Assembly (NCBI RefSeq): GCF_046630315.1
Contig: NZ_LQBD01000002.1
Span: 62,001-126,000, forward strand
Length of the DNA stretch: 64,000 nucleotides
From: Brucella anthropi_A
GTDB lineage: Bacteria; Pseudomonadota; Alphaproteobacteria; Rhizobiales; Rhizobiaceae
Direction of reading: 5' to 3'
A model generated the notes under the pieces. It was not told the DNA's origin and searched no databases. It saw only the letters and a program-made list of their open reading frames with translations. The position numbers and the translations under genes were made by a program. Shown here in pieces: positions 17,867 to 26,304 of this stretch. Position 1 is the first letter of the stretch. Every line of letters begins with the position of its first letter.

Positions 17867-18403
17867 ATGAAACGAATTGAACTTCTGATCGAAAACATCA
17901 TTCTGGCGTCGCGCTGGCTGCTGGTGGTCTTCTATCTCGGCCTTGCCATTGCGCTGGCGATCTATGCCGTCTCCTTCATGGGCAAACTCTTCGATTTCGC
18001 AACGAAAGTGACCGCGCTGAACGATACCGACACGATCCTGAAGGTCCTCGGTCTCATCGATGCGGCGCTGATCGCAAGCCTCGTGGTGATGGTCATCATT
18101 TCCGGCTATGAGAATTTCGTCAGCCGCTTCGATCAGGCGGGCGACGAGGTGCACTGGCTTGGCACCATCGATGCGGGCTCGCTCAAGATCAAGGTCGCCT
18201 CCACCATCGTGGCAATCTCGTCGATCCATCTGCTCCAGATATTCCTCAACGCCACCACCTATACGTCCAACCAGTTGATGTGGTTCACCATCATCCATCT
18301 GGCCTTCGTGTTCTCGGCGCTGTTCCTCGCCTATATCGACAGGCTGACCGCCAAGGGCAAGAGCGGGGCGAAGGCAAAGGGTAAGGTCGAGCCGAATATC
18401 TGA
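17867..18403 (+). CDS. YqhA family (UPF0114) inner-membrane protein
   Basis: A 178-residue membrane protein of the UPF0114 family, function unknown. Membrane spans are visible at about residues 15 to 38, 62 to 82, 108 to 128 and 138 to 160. The family signature SGYENFVSR is near residue 82, followed by the WLGTIDAGSLKIKVASTIVAISSIHLL region. The lysine- and glycine-rich C-terminus is probably cytoplasmic. It is convergent with the DUF808 gene 26 bases away, without an obvious terminator between them. Confidence 0.88.
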   Translation: MKRIELLIENIILASRWLLVVFYLGLAIALAIYAVSFMGKLFDFATKVTALNDTDTILKVLGLIDAALIASLVVMVIISGYENFVSRFDQAGDEVHWLGTIDAGSLKIKVASTIVAISSIHLLQIFLNATTYTSNQLMWFTIIHLAFVFSALFLAYIDRLTAKGKSGAKAKGKVEPNI

Positions 18404-18429
18404 CGCTCGGAGGCATGATCGGCGTGACG

Positions 18430-19371
18430 TCACCTCTTCGCCTTTAGGGCGTTGAAGATCGTGACGGCGATCACGATGACGATGCCGATCAGGATCGCAA
18501 GGAGCGCTTGCAGGAGCGAGGTTGCGATCCATTCGAAGGCGGCTGAAAACCGGGTGCCTTCGGTCGGCAGGTGCGAGACGATGGAATGGATGAAGGCTTC
18601 CACACCGTGGATGCCGATCGAATCCAGCCCGTGCACGATGATGCTGCCGCCAACCCACAGCATGGCGGCGGTGCCGACAGTGCTCAGAACCTTCAATATG
18701 ACGGGCATGCCCGCAACCAGCCCCTTGCCGAGCTGCCTGCCAAAGCCCGTGTGGCTGTTGCGCAGGAGAGAGACGCCCATATCGTCGAGCTTCACGATGA
18801 TGCCGACCACGCCATAGACGGCAAAGGTGATCAATATGCCGACGGCGGCGAGGATGGCCGCCTGCGTATAGATGCTTGAGGGCGCAAGCCCCGCCAGCGT
18901 CAGCGCCATGATTTCCGCCGACAGGATGAAGTCCGTGCGGATGGCGCCGTTGACGGTCGTTTCCTCGATTTCCCTTGCGGTCGCGCCCTTGGCTTCCGCA
19001 TGTTCCTCCGTGTGGGGAATGAAGAATTCCACCAGCTTTTCCGTGCCTTCGAAGGCCAGGTAGATGCCGCCGATCATCAGAAGCGGCATGATGAGGGACG
19101 GCGCGAAATAGCCTAGAATGAGCGCCAGCGGCAGCAGAAAGACAAGCTTGTTGCGCAGCGACCCCTTGGTGATTTTCCAGATGACCGGCAATTCGCGTTC
19201 CGGCGTCAGCCCCACGACATATTTGGGCGTGACGGCGGTGTCGTCGATCACGATGCCAGCGGCCTTGGCACTGGCCTTTGCCGTCTGGCCTGCAACATCA
19301 TCGAGCGAGGCTGCCGCCATTTTCGCAATGGCTGCGACATCATCGAGAAGTGCGAACAAGCCGGACGCCAT
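18430..19371 (-). CDS. DUF808 (YedI-like) inner-membrane protein
   Basis: A 313-residue multi-span membrane protein of the DUF808/YedI family, function unknown. It starts with the typical FALLDDVAAIAKMAAASLDDVA segment and has about six hydrophobic spans, the last near the C-terminus (ALLAILIGIVIVIAVTIF). The GGIYLAFEGTEK motif near residue 102 is characteristic of the family. It is a single gene, divergent from the dioxygenase operon. Confidence 0.9.
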   Translation of the reverse strand: MASGLFALLDDVAAIAKMAAASLDDVAGQTAKASAKAAGIVIDDTAVTPKYVVGLTPERELPVIWKITKGSLRNKLVFLLPLALILGYFAPSLIMPLLMIGGIYLAFEGTEKLVEFFIPHTEEHAEAKGATAREIEETTVNGAIRTDFILSAEIMALTLAGLAPSSIYTQAAILAAVGILITFAVYGVVGIIVKLDDMGVSLLRNSHTGFGRQLGKGLVAGMPVILKVLSTVGTAAMLWVGGSIIVHGLDSIGIHGVEAFIHSIVSHLPTEGTRFSAAFEWIATSLLQALLAILIGIVIVIAVTIFNALKAKR

Positions 19372-19453
19372 GGGAAACCTTTCTGCATTGGTGTTGCCGG
19401 TAGCTAAACTTTGTCGGGGGGCTGCGTCCAGATGAAAATCAGGCGGCGGCTAT

Positions 19454-19466
19454 TGTTTCGAAAACA
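19454..19466. promoter_or_regulatory. Candidate operator upstream of the dioxygenase gene
   Basis: TGTTT-CGA-AAACA is a perfect 5-bp inverted repeat in the divergent gap between the DUF808 and dioxygenase genes. MhqR-type regulators use palindromes near such genes, but no regulator is adjacent here. Confidence 0.3.
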
Positions 19467-19548
19467 GATACAATCTGTGCATGATCGTCAATGTTTCAAT
19501 GCAGGTGGGGATGGCTATATTGGCGGCAACACAACAGGAGAGATCGCC

Positions 19549-20475
19549 ATGCTTAATCAGATCAAGGGCCTCCATCACGTTACCTCGCTTGCCGCCGATG
19601 CCCGTTCCAACAACCGGTTCTTCACCGATGTTCTGGGGCTGCGCCGGGTCAAGAAGACCGTCAATTTCGATGATCCGAGCGTCTATCACCTCTATTACGG
19701 CGATGAAGTGGGCACGCCCGGCACCGTCATGACCTATTTTCCATTTCCCGGCATTGCGCGCGGCCAGGGCGGCACCGGCGAAGTGGGCACGACCGTTTTT
19801 GCCGTGCCGCAGGGCTCGCTCGGTTTCTGGAAGGATCGTTTTGCCCAATCCGCGGTCAAGGTTCAGTCCGAAGACGAGGCTTTCGGCGAAAAGCGCATCC
19901 ATTTCCTCGGCCCGGATGGCGACAGCTTTGCGCTGGTGGAAGTGAAGGACGATCCGCGCGCGCCGTGGGCGCATGACGGCATCGATGCCGACCACGCCAT
20001 TCGTGGTTTTCATTCCGTCTCCATGCGGCTTCGCGACGAAGGCGCTACAGCCGAACTTTTGAACTATATGGGATATCAGAAGCTCGACGCGAAAGACGGC
20101 ATCACCCGCCTCGTCATGCCGGAGGGCAATGGTGCGGGCGTCATCGACCTGGAAACCCTGCCTGCGGTCGGCCGCAACCGGCAGGGCGCCGGTTCCGTGC
20201 ATCACGTGGCATTCGCCGTCGAAAACCGCGAAAAGCAGCTGGAAGTGCGCAAGGCGCTGATGGATACGGGCTATCACGTCACGCCCGTCATCGACCGCGA
20301 TTACTTCTGGGCGATCTATTTCCGCACGCCGGGCGGCGTCCTGTTCGAGGTGGCAACCAACGAACCGGGCTTCGATCGCGACGAGGATACGGCCCATCTG
20401 GGCGAAGCGCTGAAACTGCCGACGCAGCACCAGCATCTGCGCGGCTATCTCGAAGACCATCTCGACAAGATCTGA
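19549..20475 (+). CDS. Ring-cleaving dioxygenase-like VOC protein (MhqO type)
   Basis: A 308-residue protein with two vicinal-oxygen-chelate halves, resembling MhqO, a hydroquinone-linked dioxygenase of the glyoxalase superfamily. The N-terminal half begins GLHHVTSLAAD, giving a metal-binding His. GSVHHVAFAVEN near residue 220 starts the last module, and GGVLFEVATNEPGF near 265 supplies a Glu ligand. The ATG at 19549 has GGAGAG upstream; the longer ORF start is unsupported. The following hydrolase gene is 24 bases downstream, as in mhqNOD-type operons, suggesting a role in quinone or electrophile detoxification. Confidence 0.88.
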   Translation: MLNQIKGLHHVTSLAADARSNNRFFTDVLGLRRVKKTVNFDDPSVYHLYYGDEVGTPGTVMTYFPFPGIARGQGGTGEVGTTVFAVPQGSLGFWKDRFAQSAVKVQSEDEAFGEKRIHFLGPDGDSFALVEVKDDPRAPWAHDGIDADHAIRGFHSVSMRLRDEGATAELLNYMGYQKLDAKDGITRLVMPEGNGAGVIDLETLPAVGRNRQGAGSVHHVAFAVENREKQLEVRKALMDTGYHVTPVIDRDYFWAIYFRTPGGVLFEVATNEPGFDRDEDTAHLGEALKLPTQHQHLRGYLEDHLDKI

Positions 20476-20499
20476 CCTTGCCGGGAGAGGAGATAAGAC

Positions 20500-21105
20500 A
20501 TGACCATGCAAACCTATGTGCACCGGCTCAAAGCCGGTGCGAACGGCGCGCCGCTTTTCATCGTGTTTCACGGCACGGGCGGCGACGAGAACCAGTTTTT
20601 CGGCCTTGCGGAACAGCTTCTGCCGGAAGCGACCATCGTGTCGCCGCGCGGTGACGTGTCGGAATATGGGGCGGCACGCTTCTTCCGCCGCACGGGCGAG
20701 GGCGTCTACGACATGGAAGACCTTGCCCGCGCCACCGATAAGATGGCCGGTTTCATCGCCGGGCTCGTGGCGGAACACAAGCCGTCCGAAGTGATCGGGC
20801 TTGGCTATTCCAACGGCGCCAACATCATGGCGAACCTGTTGATCGAGAAAGGCAGGGTGTTCGACAGGGCGATGCTTCTGCATCCGCTGGTGCCGTTCAG
20901 GCCGAAGGACAATCCGGCGCTTGAGGGCGCGAAAATTCTGATGACCGCTGGCCGTATGGACCCGATCTGCCCGCCGGATCAGACGGAAGCGCTCGCGGAT
21001 TATTTCGAGCGCCAGAAAGCCGATCTTTCGCTTGTCTGGCATCCGGGCGGGCACGATCTGCGCCAGACGGAACTGACTGCCGTTCAATCGTTTCTTGGAA
21101 GTTAA
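20500..21105 (+). CDS. Alpha/beta hydrolase (carboxylesterase, MhqD-like)
   Basis: A 201-residue serine hydrolase of the phospholipase/carboxylesterase family. The oxyanion region FHGTGGDENQFF is at residue 22, the nucleophile elbow GYSNGA near 106, the Asp in GRMDPI near 152 and the His in GGHDLR near 187. It follows the dioxygenase with an RBS (GGAGAGGAG) and probably handles a product of the same pathway. Its stop codon TAA is built from a TA target plus the first base of a palindromic repeat (AAGCATTTCC), which directly follows. Confidence 0.88.
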   Translation: MTMQTYVHRLKAGANGAPLFIVFHGTGGDENQFFGLAEQLLPEATIVSPRGDVSEYGAARFFRRTGEGVYDMEDLARATDKMAGFIAGLVAEHKPSEVIGLGYSNGANIMANLLIEKGRVFDRAMLLHPLVPFRPKDNPALEGAKILMTAGRMDPICPPDQTEALADYFERQKADLSLVWHPGGHDLRQTELTAVQSFLGS

Positions 21106-21263
21106 AGCATTTCCAGCAAAAGTGCGAAGCGGTTTTGCGTCCGGAAATGCGTTGGAGAAAAAGCATTTCCAGCAAAAGTGCGAAGCGGTTTTGCGTAGGA
21201 TAATGCGTGAAAACAAACCATTTCCAGCAAAAGTGCGAAGCGGTTTTGCGTCTGGAAATGCGT
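21105..21263. repeat. Three tandem copies of a family A half-element
   Basis: The segment with CATTTCCAGCAAAAGTGCGA and GCGGTTTTGCG occurs three times (21105-21152, 21160-21209, 21215-21263). Copy 1 is a clean palindrome with GCATTTCC and GGAAATGC arms; the others have small changes. The first copy touches the hydrolase stop codon. Confidence 0.8.
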
Positions 21264-21276
21264 TCGATAAAACAAA

Positions 21277-21308
21277 GCCGCCGCTCCGTTTTGAGCGGCG
21301 GCATTTTT
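21277..21308 (+). terminator. Rho-independent terminator of the dioxygenase-hydrolase operon
   Basis: GCCGCCGCTC (21277-21286) pairs perfectly with GAGCGGCGGC (21293-21302) across CGTTTT, followed by ATTTTT. It lies after the tandem repeat block and before the bigR promoter region. Confidence 0.92.
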
Positions 21309-21332
21309 GTTGCGAAACCCTCTTGCAATTTT

Positions 21333-21366
21333 CATTATATATTATACTTAATTGTATATTGATAAT
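21333..21366 (+). promoter_or_regulatory. AT-rich promoter/operator of the bigR operon
   Basis: A very AT-rich stretch directly upstream of the ArsR-type gene contains the inverted repeat TATAC-TTAATT-GTATA (21343-21358). BigR proteins are known to repress their own operon through an AT-rich palindrome overlapping the promoter, and this is the only candidate here. Confidence 0.6.
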
Positions 21367-21374
21367 GAGGTGCC

Positions 21375-21728
21375 ATGATGGTAGCGATGTCGGGCGGTGC
21401 GCGCGCCCATGAAAACACAATGACGCGCACGCAAATGGAGGGGCGGGCAGCCGAGGTTGCCGAACTCCTGAAAACGCTGTCGCATCCGGCGCGGCTGATG
21501 CTGGCCTGCACGCTTGCAGAACGCGAATATTCGGTCGGAGAACTGGAAGAGGCGCTTGGCATTCACCAGCCGACGCTGTCGCAGCAGCTGGGCGTGCTGC
21601 GTGAAGCGGGCATCGTCGAAACCCGCCGCGACGCCAAGCAGATTTTCTATCGCCTGGCGGAAGTGAAGGCCGGGCAGTTGATCGAGGCGCTTTACGGCAT
21701 TTTCTGCACACCGGAGGCCCGGTCATGA
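21375..21728 (+). CDS. bigR: BigR-like ArsR-family sulfide/persulfide-sensing repressor
   Basis: A 117-residue winged-helix repressor. The two cysteines that form a sensing disulfide or polysulfide bridge in BigR proteins are both present, C45 (LACTLAE) and C111 (GIFCTPE). The HTH with HQPTLSQQLGVLREAGIVETRR lies at residues 64 to 85. It overlaps the first YeeE/YedE gene by four bases (ATGA), so the three genes form one operon. It should repress this operon until sulfide accumulates. The double ATG at 21375 and 21378 has GAGG just upstream, and the length agrees with BigR homologues. Confidence 0.88.
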   Translation: MMVAMSGGARAHENTMTRTQMEGRAAEVAELLKTLSHPARLMLACTLAEREYSVGELEEALGIHQPTLSQQLGVLREAGIVETRRDAKQIFYRLAEVKAGQLIEALYGIFCTPEARS

Positions 21729-22135
21729 TCGCAACCTATCTGCAATCGCTGGCGGGCGGCATGCTGCTCGGCCTTTCCGCGGTCCTGCTTCTCATCTTCA
21801 ACGGACGCATTGCCGGCATCAGCGGCATTGTCGGGCGGCTTCTTGGTGGCAAACAGATACCGGCCAATGCGGTCTTTGTCGTCGGCCTCGTTCTCGGACC
21901 CATTATCTATGCGGCGATCTATGGTGCCTTTCCGCCGGTGACGCTGGCCATGTCCTGGCCCGTCATTGTCGTGGCGGGGCTTCTGGTCGGCATCGGCACC
22001 CGCATGGGATCGGGCTGCACGTCCGGCCACGGCATTCTCGGCATGGCGCGGTTTTCCAGGCGTTCGATAGCCGCGACGCTCACCTTCCTCATAAGCGGCA
22101 TCGTGGTCGCCAGCATTTCGGGAGCATTGCTATGA
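21725..22135 (+). CDS. YeeE/YedE family membrane protein (first half-transporter)
   Basis: A 136-residue membrane protein of the YeeE/YedE (sulfur transport) family, with about four spans. It contains the family signature with cysteine, GTRMGSGCTSGHGILG, near residue 95. Family members transport thiosulfate or related sulfur species; the small split forms next to bigR are linked to sulfide tolerance. It overlaps bigR and the next gene by four bases each, so it is translated in a coupled way. Confidence 0.85.
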   Translation: MIATYLQSLAGGMLLGLSAVLLLIFNGRIAGISGIVGRLLGGKQIPANAVFVVGLVLGPIIYAAIYGAFPPVTLAMSWPVIVVAGLLVGIGTRMGSGCTSGHGILGMARFSRRSIAATLTFLISGIVVASISGALL

Positions 22136-22569
22136 AACAGTCGGCCAATGCACGTCTCGCCATGACATTGCTTGCAGGCGCGATCTTCGGTTTCGGCCTG
22201 TCGCTGTCGGGCATGATCGATCCGTCGCGCGTGACGGGCTTCCTGAATGTCACCAGCGGCCGTTGGGACCCGAGCCTTGCCTTCGTTCTGGGCGGCGCCC
22301 TGCTGGTGGCCATCCCCGGCGTGATGATAAAGCGGCGCATGGCGCGGCCCGTGCTGGACCAGTCCTTCCATCTGCCGGAAAAGACGGAAATCGACCGGCG
22401 GCTGATTATCGGCTCCGCCATCTTCGGTGCGGGCTGGGGGCTTGCGGGCTTCTGCCCCGGCCCGGTCATCTCCGCGCTGTCGATGGGCCTGCCGCAGGTC
22501 TGGCTTTTCGTGGCGATGATGGTTCTGGGAATGATTTTCCACGACCGCCTCATGGTGAGGTCTTCGTAG
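22132..22569 (+). CDS. YeeE/YedE family membrane protein (second half-transporter)
   Basis: A 145-residue partner of the preceding gene, with about four membrane spans. The second YeeE-type cysteine motif is at GAGWGLAGFCPGPV near residue 108. Together the two halves would make one full-length YeeE-like transporter. It is the last gene of the bigR operon, and a hairpin that can serve both convergent operons follows. Confidence 0.85.
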   Translation: MKQSANARLAMTLLAGAIFGFGLSLSGMIDPSRVTGFLNVTSGRWDPSLAFVLGGALLVAIPGVMIKRRMARPVLDQSFHLPEKTEIDRRLIIGSAIFGAGWGLAGFCPGPVISALSMGLPQVWLFVAMMVLGMIFHDRLMVRSS

Positions 22570-22581
22570 CGTATCACGATA

Positions 22582-22610
22582 GCAAAGGGAGGCGTAATGC
22601 CTCCCTTTGC
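22582..22610. terminator. Bidirectional terminator-like hairpin
   Basis: GCAAAGGGAGGC (22582-22593) pairs perfectly with GCCTCCCTTTGC (22599-22610) across a 5-base loop. It separates the convergent bigR and sugar-importer operons. No long T-run is present. Confidence 0.7.
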
Positions 22611-22618
22611 CGCCATGT

Positions 22619-23560
22619 TCAGTACAGCACGTTCTTGGCTTCCGGCTTGTCGATATTGTCCTTGGTCACGACAACGGCGCCCGTATCGACGAACTTCTCG
22701 ACCTTTTCCTTGTTCAGCACCTTCAACAGGGTTTCGATGCCCTTTTCGCCCATCTGGTAGGAACCCTGAACGACGATGGCGTTGAGCGTGCCGTCCTTGA
22801 CGAATTCCTGCAAATCCTGATTGCCGTCGAAGCCGATGGCGGCCAGCTTGCCGGATTTGCCCGCCTGCTTGATCGCGCGGCCCATGCCGATGGCGGTCGG
22901 TTCGTTGGCGCCGAAAATGCCGACGAGATCACCATTGGCCGCCAGAACGTCGGTGGTCTGGTTGAGCGCGGTTGCCATTTGCGACTGCGAATAATAGGGG
23001 CCGACGACTTCCAGCTTGGAATTGGCCTTGATGTAATCCACGAAGCCGCCGACGCGCCCGATTTCGGAACCTGCGCCCGCGACATAGGACATGACGGCGA
23101 TCTTGCCGGTGGTGCCTGCCTTGTCGATCAGGGCCTTGGCCGCGGCTTCACCGGCCTTGCGGTTATCGGTGGCGAGGAAGGATTGGTAATATTTGTCGGC
23201 GCCGTCGGCCAGCTGCGAGTCGATGATGACCACCGGAATGCGCGCTTCCCACGCCTTCTTCACGGCAGGCGTCAGCGCGTCCGGGTCGGATGGCGCAAGC
23301 AGGATCGCATCCACTTTGCGGTTGACGGCATTTTCCACCATGTTCACCTGGTCGGCGATGGCCGATTCAGCCGCCGGGCCCTGGAAGGTCATGGTGTGAT
23401 CCTTGGAATCCTTGATCGCAGCTTCCGCGCCTTTCTGGACATTCTGCCAGAAGGTCGAGTTCACGGTCTTCACGATCACGGCGATTTCGCCCGCCGAAGC
23501 GCCTGCCGCTCCTGCGAGCACAAAGGCCGAAGCCATCAATGCAGACACCAGTTTACGCAT
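22619..23560 (-). CDS. Periplasmic sugar-binding protein (RbsB-like)
   Basis: A 313-residue binding protein of the Peripla_BP_4 family with a signal peptide (MRKLVSALMAS, cut near ASA). The mature protein starts EIAVIVKTVNSTFWQNV and has the LLAPSDPDALTPAVKKA and DNRKAGEAAAKALI segments usual in ribose- and allose-type binding proteins. It is the third gene of the operon, 71 bases after the permease, with a hairpin in the gap and AGGAGG upstream of the ATG. The sugar is not determined. Confidence 0.92.
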   Translation of the reverse strand: MRKLVSALMASAFVLAGAAGASAGEIAVIVKTVNSTFWQNVQKGAEAAIKDSKDHTMTFQGPAAESAIADQVNMVENAVNRKVDAILLAPSDPDALTPAVKKAWEARIPVVIIDSQLADGADKYYQSFLATDNRKAGEAAAKALIDKAGTTGKIAVMSYVAGAGSEIGRVGGFVDYIKANSKLEVVGPYYSQSQMATALNQTTDVLAANGDLVGIFGANEPTAIGMGRAIKQAGKSGKLAAIGFDGNQDLQEFVKDGTLNAIVVQGSYQMGEKGIETLLKVLNKEKVEKFVDTGAVVVTKDNIDKPEAKNVLY

Positions 23561-23601
23561 GTTTTCCTCCTGTTATCGAGCCTCTGGCTCTACCCTTTTT
23601 T

Positions 23602-23622
23602 CGGAATGCCGCAGGCATTCCG
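23602..23622 (-). promoter_or_regulatory. Intercistronic hairpin between permease and binding-protein genes
   Basis: CGGAATGCC (23602-23610) pairs perfectly with GGCATTCCG (23614-23622) over a 3-base loop. It lies just before the binding-protein gene in the reading direction and has no T-run. It could limit 3'-to-5' decay or set different levels of the two proteins. Confidence 0.5.
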
Positions 23623-23631
23623 TCTCCCCTC

Positions 23632-24669
23632 TCACCGGCGGTTGCGCATCTGGTCGATCCAAACCGTGACCAGAATGACGAGGCCGATGATGATCTGCTG
23701 CGTAAAGGCGGAAATGCCGTTCATGTTGAGGCCGTTGCGCAGGATGCCGATGACGAACGAGCCGATGAACGTGCCCGAAATCGTGCCGACGCCGCCGATG
23801 AGCGACGTGCCGCCGATGACAGCACTTGCAATGGCGTCAAGCTCATAGGCGACGCCTTCATTGGGCTGTGCGGTGACAAGGCGGGACATGAGCACGCAGC
23901 CCGTAAGCCCGGCAAGCGTGCCCGAAACGATATAGGTGAAGGCCGTCACGCGGGCGACATTGACGCCGGAAAGCCGCGCGGCTTCCGCATTCGATCCGAT
24001 GGCATAGATATGGCGGCCAAGCACGGTGCGGTTCAACACGAGTGCGGCCGCAATCGCGATCACGATCATCAGCACCACCGGATAGGGGATGCCGGGAAAG
24101 GTGACAACCGGAAAGCCCTGTTCGTCGATGCTCTCGATGCGCAACAGCGAGCCGTTGCCCAGCACGCCGAAGGCTTCGCCAAGGCCGGAGACGGCGCGCG
24201 CGCCGGTGATCTGGAGCGCGACGCCGCGCGCGATCAGCATCATGCCGAGCGTGGCGATGAAGGGCGGCAGCTTGAGCTTTGTGATGACGAAGCCGTTGAT
24301 GAGGCCGCAGAGCGATCCCGTCAATATGCCGAGCAGCATGGCAAGCGGGATGGGCAGCGAAAGGTCCTTGACGGCAAGGGCCGCCACCACGCCGGCAAGC
24401 GCCAGAACCGAGCCGACCGAAAGATCGATGCCGCCGGTAATGATGACATAGGTTGCACCGATGCCGAGAAAGGCGATCGACGTCACCTGCAAGGCGATGG
24501 TCATGGCATTGTTGACGGTCATGAAGGCGCTGCTGGTGACGGAAAAGATCGCCGCCAGAAGGATCAGGCTGCCGACGGCGGCGAATTTCTGGATGATATC
24601 CTTCTGGCGGTCGCTGAGCCCCCTGGATTTTGCCGTCTTCCGGGGCTTGTCCGTGGTGATTTCGGCCAT
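23632..24669 (-). CDS. Sugar ABC transporter permease (RbsC-like)
   Basis: A 345-residue permease of the BPD_transp_2 family with eight to ten membrane spans. It contains TGGIDLSVGSVLALAGV near residue 100 and GRHIYAIGSNAEAARLSGV near 225, the hallmarks of ribose- and xylose-type permeases. GGTSLIGGVGTISGTFIG near residue 290 is also typical. I start at 24669 (MAEITTDK) rather than the longer frame, because the upstream part overlaps the ATPase gene. The gap to the ATPase stop is 13 bases. Confidence 0.92.
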   Translation of the reverse strand: MAEITTDKPRKTAKSRGLSDRQKDIIQKFAAVGSLILLAAIFSVTSSAFMTVNNAMTIALQVTSIAFLGIGATYVIITGGIDLSVGSVLALAGVVAALAVKDLSLPIPLAMLLGILTGSLCGLINGFVITKLKLPPFIATLGMMLIARGVALQITGARAVSGLGEAFGVLGNGSLLRIESIDEQGFPVVTFPGIPYPVVLMIVIAIAAALVLNRTVLGRHIYAIGSNAEAARLSGVNVARVTAFTYIVSGTLAGLTGCVLMSRLVTAQPNEGVAYELDAIASAVIGGTSLIGGVGTISGTFIGSFVIGILRNGLNMNGISAFTQQIIIGLVILVTVWIDQMRNRR

Positions 24670-24682
24670 TTTTACTGCGTCC

Positions 24683-26224
24683 TCATTTGTCCTGCCGCCC
24701 CCGCCCGGAGGCATAGGTCATGATTTCTTCCTGCGTTGTCGCAGCCGTGTTCAGGACGGCGGTGATGCGCCCCTCGTGAAAGACCGCCACGCGGTCCGAA
24801 AGCCCCAGTATTTCCGGCAGTTCGGAGCTGATGAGCACAATGCCGATGCCCCTTGCCGCCAGATCGTCCATGATCTGGTAGATGGCGAATTTCGCGCCCA
24901 CATCGATGCCGCGCGTCGGCTCGTCGAAGAACATGATGCGCGGCTCGCGGAACAGCCATTTGCCGATGATGATCTTCTGCTGGTTGCCGCCCGACAGCAG
25001 GCGAACCGGCTGGCCCAGCCCCGGCGTCTTGATGTTGAGCAGATCGACATAGCGCTGGCTTGCCTGCCGGTGGCGCTCGAAATCGATCACGCCATGGGCG
25101 CTGCTGACGGCTTCCATATTGGCAAGCGTCAGATTGGCGTCGACCGGCATCTTGACGGCGAGCCCCTGCGCCTTGCGGTCTTCCGACAGATAGGCGATGC
25201 CCGCCTCGATGGCATCGCGCGGGCTGGCGATCGAAAGTGTGTCGCCCTCAAGCACGATGGTTCCGGCGTCATGCGGATCGGCGCCGAAGATCGCGCGCGC
25301 CACTTCGGTCCGCCCCGCGCCCATCAGCCCGGCAAAGCCCAGGATTTCGCCGCGCTTCAGTTCAAAGCCGATATTGTCGAAGACGCCGCTTCGCGTCAGC
25401 CCGGCAACGGAAAAGATGACTTCATCCGTCGGCTTGCGCGTCGGCTCGGGAAATTTTTCATCGAGCGCGCGCCCGACCATGCCGGCCACGATCTCATCGA
25501 CGGTGACATCGTTGAAATCCCTGGTCCAGACATAGCGCCCGTCGCGCAGGATGGTGACACGGTCGACAATCTCCGCCATTTCATCGAGGCGATGCGAAAT
25601 ATAGACGATGCCGGTGCCCTGCGCCTTCAACTCGCGGATGACCCTGAACAGAAGCTGCGCCTCCTGCTCGGTCAGCGAGGAGGTGGGCTCGTCCATGATG
25701 AGCACGGAGGCATTGAGCGACAGCGCCTTGGCGATCTCGACCATCTGGCATTGGGCGACCGAAAGGTTCAGGACCTGCGTGGACGGGTCGATCCTGACGC
25801 CCAGCCGGTCGAGGCAGCGCTGTGCATCGTCCTTCAGCTTGCGACGGTCGACGAAGAAACCGCGTTTCGGCTCACGCGCAAGATAGATGTTTTCCGCAAC
25901 GCTCAAATGCGGAACGAGGTTCAGCTCCTGATGGATGATGGCGATGCCCGCCGCTTCCGATTCAAGCGTCGAGGCAAAGCGCACGGGCTGGTTGCGATAA
26001 TGGATTGTGCCGCCATCGGGCTGATAGACGCCGCTGACGATCTTCATCAGGGTCGATTTGCCAGCGCCATTTTCGCCGCAGACGGCATGAACCTCGCCCG
26101 CCCGCAATTCAAAGCTGACATTCGACAGGGCCTTGACGCCCGGAAACTCCTTGGAAACGGAATCCAGCTTCAGCAATACAGGCGCGGTCTGCGCGCGCGC
26201 TGTCGCTGACGGCAATCCTCCCAT
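24683..26224 (-). CDS. Sugar ABC transporter ATP-binding protein (RbsA-like)
   Basis: A 513-residue protein with two ABC domains. The first has a full Walker A (GENGAGKSTLMK) near residue 45 and DEPTSSL; the second has the degenerate P-loop GLMGAGRTE near 295, as is normal for RbsA-type proteins, and LSGGNQQKIIIGKW near 410. It energises the RbsC-like permease. The ATG at 26224 is chosen over the one seven codons earlier because GGGAGGA precedes it at the right distance. It is the first gene of the operon. Confidence 0.93.
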   Translation of the reverse strand: MGGLPSATARAQTAPVLLKLDSVSKEFPGVKALSNVSFELRAGEVHAVCGENGAGKSTLMKIVSGVYQPDGGTIHYRNQPVRFASTLESEAAGIAIIHQELNLVPHLSVAENIYLAREPKRGFFVDRRKLKDDAQRCLDRLGVRIDPSTQVLNLSVAQCQMVEIAKALSLNASVLIMDEPTSSLTEQEAQLLFRVIRELKAQGTGIVYISHRLDEMAEIVDRVTILRDGRYVWTRDFNDVTVDEIVAGMVGRALDEKFPEPTRKPTDEVIFSVAGLTRSGVFDNIGFELKRGEILGFAGLMGAGRTEVARAIFGADPHDAGTIVLEGDTLSIASPRDAIEAGIAYLSEDRKAQGLAVKMPVDANLTLANMEAVSSAHGVIDFERHRQASQRYVDLLNIKTPGLGQPVRLLSGGNQQKIIIGKWLFREPRIMFFDEPTRGIDVGAKFAIYQIMDDLAARGIGIVLISSELPEILGLSDRVAVFHEGRITAVLNTAATTQEEIMTYASGRGRQDK

Positions 26225-26304
26225 CGCGCTTCCTCCCTCGCGCAAAGTTTCATCACCTGTGAATGAAAGAAGTAGAAGCCTGCCGGTTTCTGGTCAAGCC
26301 AATT

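Noticed and set aside
21105..21263. Three repeats that could suggest a CRISPR array
   Set aside because: Copies differ in sequence, spacing is 5 to 7 bases rather than a normal spacer, each copy is itself a palindrome, and the same sequence occurs singly elsewhere.
19450..21726. A 758-codon minus-strand ORF
   Set aside because: It is antisense to the dioxygenase and hydrolase genes and passes through palindromic repeats; composition is low-complexity and it has no recognisable domain.
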